Assembly (NCBI RefSeq): GCF_051020955.1
Contig: NC_135018.1
Coordinates: forward strand, 7,748,439-7,812,438
Length of the DNA stretch: 64,000 nucleotides
Direction of reading: 5' to 3'
Source: Megalopta genalis
Taxonomy: Eukaryota > Arthropoda > Insecta > Hymenoptera > Halictidae
Numbering within the stretch: the stretch's first letter is position 1; each line of letters starts with the position of its first letter. Both the position numbers and the translations under genes were made by a program. Shown one piece after another: positions 10,387 through 21,305 of the stretch. Below the pieces are notes generated by a model, which was not told the DNA's origin, made no database searches, and was given only the letters and a program-made list of their open reading frames with translations.

Positions 10387-11539
10387 TTAATTGTAATTTG
10401 TCTGTAATTTAATTGTAATTTAACTGTAACTTAATCGCAATTCAACTGTAATTTAACTGTAAACGTTTATATAATACGTATCAGTTAGTAAATTTTTAAG
10501 TTCTGAATTATTCAGTTTTCTGTTTCAAGCTAACTTTTATATTGACACTTGAATTTCAATTTGAACAGATATTTTCAAGTAATTTGAAGTAAGATATTTT
10601 CAAGTCATAAGTAATATATGCAAGTTTGTGACATTCGCCAATCTATTTAGCATTATTTAAGAAATTGGAAACAGGATAAATATGAATGGGTAAACAAGTC
10701 GTTATTTAATTATTTTTCGCGAATTATTATTATACGTTTTAAATTAAGATTATATTTCGTGCATCATTATATATTTGTATAACTGCGTTAGAACATCCAT
10801 TCCATTTCTGACGGTAAATTCGGTCCGAAGTAAACCGTGCACTTCATGTAGAAAATCTGTGATGGCAGAATTTTAACGAGGTTTCGCCTTTTCACAACAT
10901 TATACATACATAGAACCCTTAAGAGAGTGACGAAACATTTTTCTCGATTTCAATGTCTGTATATTAAAACTAATGCTGGGGTGTATAAAAATATGCAATG
11001 AATTTTATGCAGAAAATCCGCTATAATGAAAAGTTAACAAATTTAAACGAAGTTCTTATCTCCGTTATAAAAATCTTAAATCTACTGGCTAATGGAGTAA
11101 AGGTACTAAGTAAAGGAGTAAAGTAAGACTGCGCGAATACGGATATTAAAAAAAAAGAAAAAAAAAATTTCATTTTTTTTGTTTATATTTTGATATTTTT
11201 AGGAATCATACATTGTGTATAATTTTATACATGAAATCCATAATGCGCTTATAAGCAGTAACTTTTTATTCATCCGTTTTATGTATAAAATTGTTCATAA
11301 AATCCATAAGGCACTTATAAATCATCCAACAAATTTTGCGTTAATTTTAATATAGAACTCTTACTAAGAGATCTATGTCATCATTCGAACAGTACTTATG
11401 AAATGGAAAAACCTGTTTTCCATTCTAAGTTGCATAAATTGTAGCCCAAAAATCTGCATCAGTCTGAAGATTGTCAGCTACATCGACTTCCAAGTATATC
11501 GCGGATACCCATTACCAGGATACTAATTACCCATTACAG
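10387..11539. other. AT-rich spacer
   Basis: Begins with a degenerate TGTAATTTAAC-type short repeat (10390-10462), then unique AT-rich DNA with an A-rich tract at 11146-11168. No gene or element end recognised. Confidence 0.5.
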
Positions 11540-11750
11540 TAATTTCTCCCTAATTCGCGCTTAGATTGCGCACAAAAATAGACAACTTGGGAAGATGAGA
11601 TACAATTATTCGAGCCTTGCGGCTCATTTTTATAGTCACCGATTGTCAACAACTATAAAAATAAGATGCAAGGCTCGAATAATCGTATCTCCTCTTCCAA
11701 AATCGTCCACTTTTGTGCGCAATCTGAGCGCTAATTAGAGAGAAATTACT
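11540..11750. mobile_element. Palindromic MITE (family P)
   Basis: The two arms (about 11540-11636 and 11650-11749) are reverse complements with few mismatches. Shared arm words include GCGCACAAAA, GAGATAC and TATTCGAGCCTTGC, and the short centre contains GATTGTCAAC. Related copies lie at 48801-49012 (full) and 21187-21305 (one arm). There is no coding capacity, and I cannot assign the superfamily from the ends. Confidence 0.7.
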
Positions 11751-11767
11751 ATCATTCTGTTCTATTT

Positions 11768-12675
11768 CAAACGATTATCGTGCCTTGAATATTAAATGCG
11801 GTAGTTTTGCTTTCTTAAAAGCTCGACTAATCCCTAAAATTATAGCTACGGAAGTTCCAATTTGCGTGAGAATCTGCACGAATATCTACTCTAAATAGCG
11901 ATCTACAATTAATAGCGATTTTGGAACGTGTCCTTTTAATCGGATATGCAACGAAATCTCTTTCGAAACTAAATAGCATCGGCGAATTTAAAATTATGCA
12001 TATGAAAACTAAATTAATACACGCACAGGTGAAATTTAAATTGTAAATTTTTGTTTTAGTGCATTATTATGCTGCATCGTATAACGTGTTTGCTGAAAAG
12101 CTATTTCGTCGCTTTTACGTTTTAAATATTTAAAGTGACCTTTTTTATTTAGTACGCTTAAAGTGATCCCTTTACTTGGAATTTTTAAAGAAATTTTTTT
12201 TATGTAGAGCTTTTAAGGTAAGCTCTTTTATGTAGAACGTTTGAAGTAATCTCTCCTATCTAGAGTGTTTAAAAAGTAATCATTTTTATCTAAAATGTTT
12301 AAAATAATCATTTTATTTAGAATATTCTAAGTGTTCTTTTCATTTGGAATGTTTAAAGTAATCTTTTCATTTGGAATGTTTAAAAAGTAATCTTTTCTGT
12401 CGAGAGTGTTTAAAACAATCTTTTTTATCCAAACTCTATTTAAGGTAATCTTTTTATTTAAAATATTTGAAGTTATCTTTACATTTGTAATGCTTAAGTG
12501 AGAACGTGTACAGTAATTTTGTGATAACACCGATCATTATGCATTTATTCCGTAGCATTACAACCGATTATCGTGCTCAGAAACCTGAGTTCAGTATCTT
12601 GCGTTTTGAAAAGTTCGACCAATCCCAAAAATTAGCTTGAGAAACTCGAATTCGCGCGAGAATCTGCGCGACTGC
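11768..12675. repeat. Composite unit A: direct repeats around a 27-30-bp minisatellite
   Basis: A degenerate minisatellite (about 12120-12500) has a unit like TTTAAAGTAATC followed by TTTTTATTTGGAATG. Its left flank (11904-12120) and end match a second locus at 17903-18625, 6 kb away. In addition, two diverged copies of a roughly 120-base segment flank the array as direct repeats (11768-11890 and about 12560-12675). They share GATTATCGTGC, TTAAAAGCTCGAC-like and GCGxGAGAATCTGC words. Confidence 0.65.
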
Positions 12676-14414
12676 AATAAGTCTGATTAAACCGAAAATG
12701 GTGGGGTGGGATAGGGTCGGGAGATGAAGCAGAAAAGGAGGCAAAACGAAGGTAACAGCCGATCGTGCGTTGCAAAGAACGTCGTCCGCCGGGTTCTGGA
12801 CGGCCGGAGCTCGGCGAAAAAATTTCCCGTAGCTGGGGTAATTAAAGTACCGGTCGCTCGAACTGACAAGTAAGTCCGCCATTAAACTGGTTTCCCCCGA
12901 GTGCTTATTGTAAACGATGGAAATTAAAGATCGTGGAAACGACGCAGCTCCACGCGAACAATGGCGCCCGACGTGGAATGGGGAACGGTGTGTCCCCCGT
13001 GCTCCGGGCATTCGATACCAAGGGAAATTGCGTGGGAGATCCTCGAAACGAGAGTTACCAATGACTTTCCTCGCCTCCGACTTTCCCATGACTATTTCCT
13101 TCACCGGCATTGCCAATCCTATTATACGCACTCCGCGAACGATTTATCGAATCGCAATCTCCAACTCTGTTTACGTTCTCCTACAATCGTCTGAGTCACT
13201 CTGAGCGGGACTAAATGAAAAGGTCGTGCCAAAATCAGAGAACTTTTCCTAGCAATGACACAAAGCGACGCAGTATTTTTTACGTTAAAGCTGAAACGTT
13301 GCAAAGGGTGCCCATTTCTGCGTGTTACTTTTCTTTTTGTGCTAGATTGCCATACATTATTTGATACATGACAAGTAGAAACATTGCAAGTGAACAACAA
13401 TGAAAGGATATTCGATTCACCAACGAATGTTTATTATTTAGAAATGTCCATACTACATTCTTTCTATTTTCCCTTATTTTACAACATTTCAGCTTCAACG
13501 TAAAACTAACTTCTAAAATCGATTTGTCTGATTGTTATCAAAAAAGTTCTTCGTGAAGATATCTTTTCGAAAACATCACATTTCACATTCGCATATTAAT
13601 TAATACAATTTTTTCGTTCTTTTCATCACTCCACAAGCAGTTGGAATTCTTGCAAAAATATTTTTAGCCATTTTATATAGACTGATATCACAATTCGTAC
13701 ACACACACTGTACGTAGTTAGAATCGTAATTAATAATAATACGCAGAAGATCGATTCGATTTCCCTCGCGTAAAATGGAAAATCCTATCAAAACGTGTGA
13801 CGCTGGTATAAACTATTATAATAGGTAATAAACTATTATATGACTAAATAAGTTCAATTGTATAGTGGGAATTGCACGGCTGTTAAAGATCACAGCAGTT
13901 TCGTTTCCAGGAAAACGTAATTAGGTTCTTGTTAAGGAGTTGCAAGATTCTCGCCAGAAATTCGTAATTGTAAACATTATTTCGCGAAGAGTACATTACA
14001 ATGAATTTATTTTGGCGAGGCGAGAATATTACGATAGAGATTGCGCGAAATCTGAATAAACGCAAACATGTTATTACCACCGGGTGATATACGTTAACCG
14101 CGCTTAATGCCCGGACCTTCTAATGTTAAACGTTATTTAAACGCCGCATTCGTTTCAGCTAAAGCGGGGTTTATTCGGATTAATATTTTATTTTCGCTTG
14201 AGTTAGGGGTGCGTGAGTTTATAAAAAACAGTTTAGCCGTAAATTGAGTGGCGGAGCTTCACGGAAATTCATGCTTCTGCAAATACCTGGATTTCCGTAT
14301 TAAATAAAATATTTCTGCTGTATTCAGTTTTACGTTTTCCATTTTCATCGCGTTTACTGAGAAAACTGAAATAATATCTGCTTCTCTCTACATCTTATAT
14401 TTTATGATAATATT
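12676..14414. other. Spacer: CpG-rich then AT-rich, no gene
   Basis: The CpG-rich part (about 12690-13200) carries a 184-codon minus-strand open frame (12577-13131) with no recognisable domain, overlapped by frames on both strands. The rest is AT-rich unique sequence. Confidence 0.4.
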
Positions 14415-14439
14415 AGATCGTTGCAAATAATAATAGCAA

Positions 14440-14860
14440 TATTCATATTATTAAATATCTTATTCATAGTTATATATGGTTAAATAATAGTAAATAATAA
14501 AATAATAATATTATTTTATTTTTTATATCGATTAAATAATATTTTTGCTTGATTAAATAATAATTAAATAAGAATCAAAAGAAAAGAAAAGAAAATTATG
14601 AATATATCGGATCGTTGCAAAAGTAATTTCGGTATTTGGAAAAATAGATAGCTTACGGGAAAACCGAAATCACTTTTGCAATGATCCAATAGATGTATTT
14701 ATAATTTTCTTTTCTTTTTATTATTATTTAATTATTATTTAATCAATATGAAAATAAAATATTATTATTTTATTATTATTCAATCAATATAAAAATAAAA
14801 TAATATTGTTATTTTATTATTATTTGATCGTACATAATTATGAATAAGATATTTAATGAT
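14440..14860. mobile_element. Long imperfect palindrome with mariner-like core
   Basis: The two halves pair around about 14648 with arms near 200 bases. The left arm has AAATATCTTATTCATAGTT, AATAATAATATTATTTTAT, GATTAAATAATAATTAAAT and AAAAGAAAAGAAAATTAT, and each has its reverse complement in the right arm in the correct order. The centre (about 14607-14688) has inverted repeats GGATCGTTGCAAAAGTAA and GGATCATTGCAAAAGTGA, both followed by TTTCGG, like short mariner termini. It could be a MITE inserted at the centre of an older palindrome, or one foldback element. Confidence 0.6.
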
Positions 14861-14875
14861 GTGACTATTGATCGA

Positions 14876-15854
14876 AGGCTCAAGTAAAATTTCTGCACTT
14901 GAAAAATTTATAGAGATCTCGATCTATTCTATTCTAAAATTAATTAATTTCTATGCTTTGTACGATGTTAATGATTTCTTCCTGCTCGGTAAATTTGCTC
15001 ACAGCAAATGCATCTGATATTTTCTAGAAAGAATCCACAGACTGTTTATTTAATTAACGGATGCATCCTAGAAATAGAAAGATGCCGTAATCAATTAATA
15101 AATTAGCAACAAATTAATAAATTACTTTTCAAATTAGATGCAATCTCTTTACGTACTTGTAATGTACTCTTATCGACCGCATCTTATACTTCAGAGGAGA
15201 GCTTTCGATAAATCGGCTTCTAAATTAATTACATTTAGCATCGGTCTGACTAATTTGCCATCATTTAAGATACTCGATATTTTTGAAAAAAGATACCTGA
15301 GAGTCCATTCTTCATTAATGTTTCCATTTTAGAAATGCAATGATACCGCACGAAACTAACGAATTACCTTCTTAACTGTGTGCCAAAAATTAAATAAAAC
15401 AACTGCATTATTATCACTGGCGCTGTTGCTCTTTCTTCAGCTAATTTGCAAAATCTTTATTTATCTCAATTTCAATGCTAATGGACTTCCATCGATTGGC
15501 TCCTGAGCCGTCCACATTCAAATAGATTTTTTTGGCTTTTATAAGTTATATTCAAATGGATACAATTAGAAACATCAGAAAAATTGTAAAAATTTAACAT
15601 TTCATATTATTTTCAACTTACTAAGATGATTCAAGAAAGAGGGATACTCCTATTTGGCTCTCGTTTACTGCAATTGCTAAAGAACACTTTTATGCAAAAT
15701 AAAAATTGTTCGCATTAATTGCTAGATAAAACAATATTTTCAAATTCTTTAAACGTTTTTATTGTTTTGCGTTCGATCTGCTCAATCTTGTCATAAATGT
15801 CTACCGATAAGTCTTCGAGTCCACGTAAACAATTCGGGTCGAAATAGACCCAGT
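14876..15854. other. AT-rich spacer, nothing recognised
   Basis: No repeat was recognised. A 42-codon minus-strand frame at 15715-15850 has a protein-like composition but is preceded by a stop once the TTAA element at 15859 is removed, so I do not call it a gene. Confidence 0.45.
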
Positions 15855-16041
15855 TTAACACGTTGACTGCCGCGTCACCCGTATTCGGATGACAGCAAAA
15901 GTTCTCATCAGGCCACGTCACCCGTAATTCGGGTGACGCTGATTTGACTACTTACAAAGGATTTCCGAAAATATTTCGACGAATATTCTACAGGAGGTAA
16001 TGAGACTATTGAATTCTTATAAAAATGGTTTATTAAAAAAA

Positions 16042-16124
16042 TTATTCGCAGTGTATAAGATTAAAACATTCTCTGCAAAGTTGAGGTTGATCAGGACAGC
16101 TTGGACAAAAAGTTGTTGGTTTTT
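16042..16124 (-). pseudogene. piggyBac transposase, C-terminal Cys-rich remnant
   Basis: The minus strand reads ...FCPSCPDQPQLCRECF... followed by NLIHCE and a stop. The CxxC-x(7)-CxxC-x(3)-H arrangement is that of the C-terminal Cys-rich domain of piggyBac transposases, which binds the transposon ends. It lies directly downstream of the acidic fragment at 16125-16343 but in a different frame, so at least one deletion or frameshift separates them. Confidence 0.75.
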
Positions 16125-16343
16125 TCAGATTTGCTCGTGCCTCTGATCGATCCATTTCGTATCTTTTATTTGAACTGTAGCTTCCTCGGTATCATCAACA
16201 TTTCTTTCTTCTTCCATGACCAATTCTCGTAAAATCTCGTCAATAGTATCTTCATAACATTCATTATCACTAAGATTGTATTTATCAGTATCCGAATCAG
16301 AATCTGACAATGTAATTCTATTTATGCTTCTCCTTCCGGGCAA
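16125..16343 (-). pseudogene. piggyBac transposase, N-terminal fragment
   Basis: A 72-codon frame rich in Ser/Asp/Glu: SDSDSDTD near residues 13-20, DTIDEILREL at 32-41 and many Glu after that. Acidic N-termini are usual in piggyBac transposases. The catalytic DDD core that should follow is absent. The frame stops just before the Cys-rich remnant at 16042-16124, which is in another frame. The assignment rests on position within the TTAA element and on that adjacent remnant more than on this segment itself. Confidence 0.55.
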
Positions 16344-16584
16344 TCCGATCTCTTTTCATTATTGAACAAAAATAAGGGCAGAGATTTTAAGTTATACCAT
16401 TCGGTACTCGGCAAAGATTCCAACTGTTCATGCAGGAACAGAAACAGACATGAATTAACAGCGCACGCTTCCTGTAGCGGCACGGGTGGCCTGTAGGAGA
16501 TTTTGTTGTAAATACGCGTGGCAGTCAACGTGTTAATCAGGCTATGGTTACGCATGTTTAAAGGCAATCCGAAAGTTTATGGTA

Positions 16585-16625
16585 CACTAGAGCCTCGATC
16601 GTCCGAGCCCTCTAATAGCTGAATT
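16585..16625. mobile_element. Solo pogo-like terminus
   Basis: CACTAGAGCCTCGATCGTCC after TA resembles the pogo/Tigger end CAGTARAACCTCGATTRTCC seen at 5571-5745. No partner end was found, so this is a truncated copy or a chance match. Confidence 0.4.
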
Positions 16626-16639
16626 CACGAATAAATAAA

Positions 16640-17902
16640 AAGCGATGCCGCGTAGTCGGAGGAGCAATCCACTTCTCAATGGAAATATTGAAGTGTCTTT
16701 CGGCTCCGTCGGATCCGCGGGGACTAGAATTGCTCTAATTCCAGAAGGAGGTTAACTTCGTTCCGGAAGTCGGGCTATGCGACTCGAACGCGACCGGGCT
16801 CGTTGAATATAACGTCGCCGTCATTACGTATGGATGACGATCTATAATCAGATAACGGAAACGCAAGCTACGTACATATCGGTTACACCGGTGGTTTCCA
16901 GTTACGCGGTCGAAATCGAATTAACAGATGTTATACTGTCAATCCCGTTGCGTTCGTAGCCGCCTACCAATTCCTTCAGTGAATGCGTCTCATCTGCTTA
17001 CGGTTTGATTACACAGAGAACCGAGCCGGGCCGGTATCGCGCGGCCCGAACGAGAGCAAGAGAATTCCTAATCGACGTCGCCCGACGCTGCTGAATTATT
17101 TCTACGGCTCGTCGTGTGTGTTGCGTGTTTTCTCTCTGCGTCCGTATCCTACGGCCCTCTCTCTCTCTCTCTCTCTCTCTCGCTCTCTCGCTCTCTCTCT
17201 TTCTCTGTGTGTATACCTTTCGATGGCTAAACGACTCGGCGCGCTTGTAAATCGACACGTAAACGACCGTTTGCCACACGATTAATTACGAATGCCCGCT
17301 GGAAAATGGTCGACAAGCGTCCCGTGTGCACGCGACTGTCTCCATTTTACCTGTATCCCCCTTTCAGCATCGGAAATCCTCGGCAAATATTCGCCCGGGC
17401 TTTTACCGAAGCAGTTGCACGCTTTCCAAGGTTTTTGCAATATCTAATTTGCGAATTGTCGGTAACGTGGATATCATAATTGTACGATCGGTTTGCATTT
17501 AACGAATTATTATAAATATCGTACAGCAATCGTAGGGAAGCTATGTTTAGATAAACATTTCTACGGGATTTTTTGCGTATGTCGATACGAGACTGAGAAC
17601 AAAAAGCGATACAAATATTTGGAAGCAACATTGCTGATTTGGAACTGCGAGCACGCCGCAGGAGGCGATGATGCTTGTAAGCAGAAAATGGATGATGGAA
17701 CAATCACGTGTTAACATAACCGAAAGATTTAATACTTCTTTTTACGTTTTTGTCAAGAGCGATAGGAATAACAAGATTATAAAAAATAATAATTATAATT
17801 ATAATAGTAGAAAGCTGTGAAAGCAATTAATAAATCCTGTTTCAAAAAGTAAATTAAACGTTCGATCGATACCATTCACGTGCCCACGGAAATGAGTTTC
17901 TA
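16640..17902. other. Spacer with (TC)n and CpG-rich DNA
   Basis: CpG-rich from about 16730 to 17430, with a (TC)n run at 17157-17206. Overlapping frames of 93-118 codons on both strands reflect low stop density. AT-rich beyond 17700. No gene recognised. Confidence 0.4.
17157..17206. repeat. (TC)n microsatellite, slightly interrupted
   Basis: TC repeats with two CGCTC interruptions. Confidence 0.9.
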
Positions 17903-18625
17903 CACAAATTAATGGCAATTTTGGTACGTGTCCTTTTAATCGAATATGTAATGAAATCTCTTTTAAAACTAAATAGCATCAGTGAATTTAAAATTAAGAG
18001 TGAGTGGAAATGAAAATTAAATTAATACACGCGCAAGTGAAATTTAAATTGTAAATTTTTGTTTTAGCGAATTATTATGCTGCGTCGTGTAACGAGTTTG
18101 CTGAAAAGTTACTTCGTCCACTTTTGTTTAAAATATTTAAAGCGACTCTTCATTTAGTGCGTGTAAAGTGATCCTTTCATTTCGAATTTTTATGCAATCT
18201 TTTTATTTGGAATGTTCAATATAATACTTTTTATTTAGATCATTTAAAGCGATCTTTTGATTCGGAATGTTCAAGATATTTTTTATTAAAAGAGTGTTTA
18301 AAGTGATCTTTATATTTAGAATATTTAAACTGATTATTTTATTTAGTAAGCTTAAAATAATCCTTTTATTTGGAATTTTTAAGTAATCTTATTTGGAATG
18401 TCCAAAATAATATCTTTCACTCAGTGTTCGAAGTAATCTTTTTATTTTGAATGTTTAAAATGATATTTTTATTTAGAGTATTTTAAGGTGGCCTTTTTAT
18501 TTGGAATATTTAAAGTAATCTTTTTATTTGGAACGTTTGAAGCGCGATCTCTTTATTCAAAATATTTAAAGTGTTCTTTTTATTTGGCATGTTTACGTAA
18601 GACCGTGTAGAGTAATTTGATGCGG
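17903..18625. repeat. Composite unit B: second copy of the minisatellite unit
   Basis: The first 220 bases match 11904-12120 closely (shared words CGTGTCCTTTTAATCG, ACTAAATAGCATC, GTGAAATTTAAATTGTAAAT and GAATTATTATGCTGC). An array of about 16 degenerate 27-30-bp units follows, of the form TTTAAAGTGATC plus TTTTTATTTGGAATG. It ends with GTAAGACCGTGTAGAGTAAT, matching GTGAGAACGTGTACAGTAAT in unit A. Confidence 0.75.
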
Positions 18626-19184
18626 GTGTTAGTGGAAGTTGTCAGTCTTCTTTAGGCGAATTACATTAGTATGATAGCTAGGTTCCAAACTCAACGTACG
18701 ATGTTATTGCATCGTTCCGTACACGTCTGACAGCATGCACTCCTCATTCTACTGATTTTACTGACATGAGCCAGTTAGCTCCTAATACAGCGTGCTTGGA
18801 GGCGAAATAATTTAGCAACTACTGTGTTTGCCTAACTAGACTGTATTCAGAGTTATATTCGACTTCATTTACAATTGTAATTGATATTTACTGCCAGCCA
18901 ACTATTGCGGCTGAATACGGTTAATCTCGTAGAGTACTGAAGATGAGTAACGACGTGTGTGTACTGCGTGATATCATCCTGTATCGCTTTAATTCTTTTC
19001 CAACGGTATTTGAAAAGTGAATCGTTCGATTCAATTATTTTATCTCGCATCTGTCTTCCTATAAATCATTCATACACATAAAATTATTTTCAACTGTGAA
19101 ATTAACTTGAACATTAAATTTTCGGAAATACATTCAACTTTTGGTATTTTCTCAATATTTTAAATTCAATTAAAATTACTTCAA
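18626..19184. other. Spacer, nothing recognised
   Basis: AT-rich unique sequence without recognisable genes or repeats. Confidence 0.45.
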
Positions 19185-19200
19185 CCTTTTAGGCCCAACG

Positions 19201-19345
19201 CGCCACTATATAGTGGCTTCCGCGGATATCATCTTTTAGAACTACACGCCACTATAGTGGCTTTCGCGGATGTCATCTTTCAAAACGACACGCCACTATA
19301 TTGGCTTTCGCAGATGTCATCTCTCTGGACGACGCGCCACTATAA
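19201..19345. repeat. Four tandem copies, 44-46 bp, each with a short palindrome
   Basis: CGCCACTATA begins copies at 19201, 19247, 19291 and 19335. Each copy has CCACTATA(TA)GTGG or a decayed form, then GGCTTTCGCGGATGTCATC. The first copy has the perfect 14-bp palindrome at 19203-19216. Confidence 0.85.
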
Positions 19346-19450
19346 TGGCTTGCTCTAGTAGCTCACTCGCTTATCGTTTGAACCAAATAATTGTCTTCGT
19401 ATTCATTGTTTCACACTTCTTTTGTCTTCACATCGATTTACAACAGTCTA

Positions 19451-19933
19451 GAGGGTGTCCCAAAAATGTCTCGCAATCCGGAAATGGCGGGTTCTTCGGA
19501 TCATTTGAAGCAACTTCTTCCTTTACAAAAATGTTCTCCGAGGCACCGTTAACGAATTATTAACGAAAAACAGTGACCAATAAGAATCGAGTACGGCTGA
19601 CGCGAGGCGGCCCAGCCAACCAGTGCACGAAGCCCAGTTCCGCTTATTGGCACGGACGCTTCGCGCCAGCTGAGCTGAGATTCGACCGCTCGACCGCTGG
19701 CGCCGCTGGCTCGGCCGCCTCGCGCCAGCTGAGCTAGGATTCGACCGCTCGACCGCTGGCGCCGTTGTCTCGGCCACCTCGCGGCAGCTGATCTCGTCTC
19801 TCATTGGTCACTGTTTTTCGTTAATAACTCGTTAACGGTGTCTCGAAGAAAAATTTTGTAAAGGAAAAAGTTGCTTCAAATGGCCTGAGGAACCCGCCAC
19901 TTTCGGATTGCGAGGCATTTTTGGGACACCCTG
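19451..19933. mobile_element. Mariner-like palindromic element, full copy 1
   Basis: The ends GAGGGTGTCCCAAAA (19451) and TTGGGACACCCTG (19921-19933) are flanked by TA on both sides. Inverted arms of about 140 bases share words such as GCAACTT, GTTAACG, TTATTAACGAAAA and CAGTGACCAAT. The core is GC-rich with two copies of a roughly 60-bp unit in reverse orientation relative to the copies at 37 and 49.6 kb. No transposase frame, so it is non-autonomous. It is inserted within the TTAA element 19185-20014. Confidence 0.85.
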
Positions 19934-20014
19934 TATATACAGACAGAATATACAGTATCAGACTCTGCCGTCCAGAGAAATAGCCTCGCGCAGAATTCAG
20001 CCGTACCTAAAAGG

Positions 20015-20435
20015 TTAACTATAGAATTAGCTTAAGAGCTCTCAATATACGTATATTGGCACTGGGCATGGATCATTTTCTATGATGTGAAGAACTTAAG
20101 AAACGATAAAGAATGCTCTCGAGACAATGATAGTCTGCGATCGATCCGCGATCGCGCGGTCGCACCCGACGTCCGGTCCCCCCGCGCCCCCCTCAGACAA
20201 GTCTCGCGAGGGAAGCGCGGCAGGATACGCGCCGAACGACGTGAAGTCGCAGTCGATCGCAACTGACGTCGATTTATTTGTACATGATTACAGAGGTATC
20301 CAAATCAATGCAATAAAAAGATAGTTAATATTATATGCGCTGGTTTCTTCACCACGACCATCTTTTCCCGCAGTTGGTTATCTACATGGTCAATTATGAA
20401 AACAGGTTTGTTATTATCTACTATTTAGCCATTAA
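20015..20435. other. Spacer with a CpG-rich patch
   Basis: CpG-rich at 20120-20270, AT-rich elsewhere. Short frames of 60-65 codons on both strands, none recognisable. Confidence 0.4.
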
Positions 20436-20676
20436 CACGTTCCGTGCCGAGCTTTTTTTACTCGAATCTTCACACTTTGATATTTTACTAAAACTTGATG
20501 TATTACGTGCAATTATTAATTCTCGTACACATAACAACGTAACAAAAACTTATCAACGCCCATTCTTGCGGTGGAAATTGATTCTTCGGTTCTAAATTTC
20601 TTGTAAACAATTTGTTCAGTTCACTAAGTAAACATGCAAGCGTGTACCATCGATGGTACACGTGGCACGGAACGTG
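20436..20676. mobile_element. piggyBac-type MITE, CACGTTCCGTGCC family, copy 1
   Basis: The termini CACGTTCCGTGCC and GGCACGGAACGTG are exact inverted repeats flanked by perfect TTAA duplications (20432-20435 and 20677-20680). A perfect 20-bp palindrome, GTGTACCATCGATGGTACAC, lies at 20642-20661 near the right end. It is nearly identical over its whole length to the copy at 48391-48633. No coding capacity. Confidence 0.92.
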
Positions 20677-20991
20677 TTAATCCTTTCTGAAATTTAAATT
20701 AATACAGGAGTATTAAACCCTTGCCCCACGATTTTCAATAACGTGTATCAAAAACAGCTCTCCCCGGGCTCCTGATCGTTCTTGGAATTTCTACTTGAGA
20801 CCATTGTGTCCATTGGTGTCTAGTGTGTGCAATGTTAGGGATTCTGCAGAGAAATCTGCACCAAATGATGGGGATGAGACTTCACAAATAGGATTGGACG
20901 ATTCTCGACATTCAACCGCGAACGAAGTCGCGGTGTTTTTCGATTGACAACGGTGAAAGTAACGGCGAAATAAACAGTTCACATCACTTCT
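20677..20991. other. Spacer, nothing recognised
   Basis: Unique sequence. AAACCCTTGCCCCACG after a TT at 20715 resembles a TTAA-element end, but no partner was found. Confidence 0.4.
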
Positions 20992-21175
20992 GGAACTTCT
21001 GGAACATCTGGATCTTCTGGACCTTCTGGAACTTCTGGAACATCTGGAATTTCTGGACCTTCTAGAACTTCTGGAACTTCTGGAACTTCTGGACCTTCTG
21101 GAACATCTGGAACTTCTGGACTTTCTGGAACTTCTGAAACTTCTGGACCTTTTGGAACTTCTGGAACATCTGGAC
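20992..21175. repeat. 9-bp minisatellite, about 20 units
   Basis: Units are TTCTGGAAC and variants (TTCTGGACC, ATCTGGAAC, TTCTGGATC). Because the unit is a multiple of three, the minus strand has a continuous frame encoding repeats of Pro-Glu/Asp-Val or Gly. That frame starts inside the neighbouring MITE fragment and has no signal peptide or domain, so I do not call it a gene. Confidence 0.92.
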
Positions 21176-21186
21176 CACGCTGTGGG

Positions 21187-21305
21187 ACAATTGGAGAGAA
21201 TTTACTGTACAGTCCTTCAGCATGTAAACAAAAATGGACAATTTGGAAAGAGGGGTTCTGTGTATTCGTGCCGTGTGGCTCGTGTTTATAGTTGTTTTCA
21301 ATCGG
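21187..21305. mobile_element. Palindromic MITE (family P), single arm
   Basis: GTCCTTCAGCATGTAAACAA and AAAATGGACAATTTGG, then TGTATTCGTGCC and TTATAGTTGTTTTCAATCGG, follow the left arm and centre of the full copy at 48801-49012. The second arm is missing. Confidence 0.65.

Larger units (their letters stand above)
15859..16532 (-). mobile_element. piggyBac deletion derivative, 674 bp
   Basis: The inverted termini CACGTTGACTGCC (left, 15859) and the reverse complement GGCAGTCAACGTG (right, ending 16532) are flanked by perfect TTAA duplications (15855-15858 and 16533-16536). A subterminal palindrome, CGTCACCCG-TAATT-CGGGTGACG, lies at 15916-15938, with a weaker copy at 15873-15894. On the minus strand it keeps an acidic N-terminal segment and the end of the C-terminal Cys-rich domain of a transposase. 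The middle is missing, so it can move only with help from another copy. Confidence 0.88.
19185..20014. mobile_element. TTAA-type element with nested insertion
   Basis: The left end CCTTTTAGGC (19185, after TCAA) and the right end GCCGTACCTAAAAGG (ending 20014, before TTAA) form a short inverted repeat, CCTTTTAGG. Further inside, TCTCTGGACG-type words pair (19322-19332 with 19968-19977). Near the left end lies a four-copy tandem (19201-19345) built on the palindrome CCACTATATAGTGG. A 483-bp mariner-like element sits inside (19451-19933). Without it the host element would be about 345 bp. The left target site is TCAA, probably a decayed TTAA. Confidence 0.55.

Noticed and set aside
15715..15921. 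68-codon minus-strand frame with protein-like composition
   Set aside because: Its first third comes from the end of the TTAA element; once that element is removed an in-frame stop directly precedes the rest.
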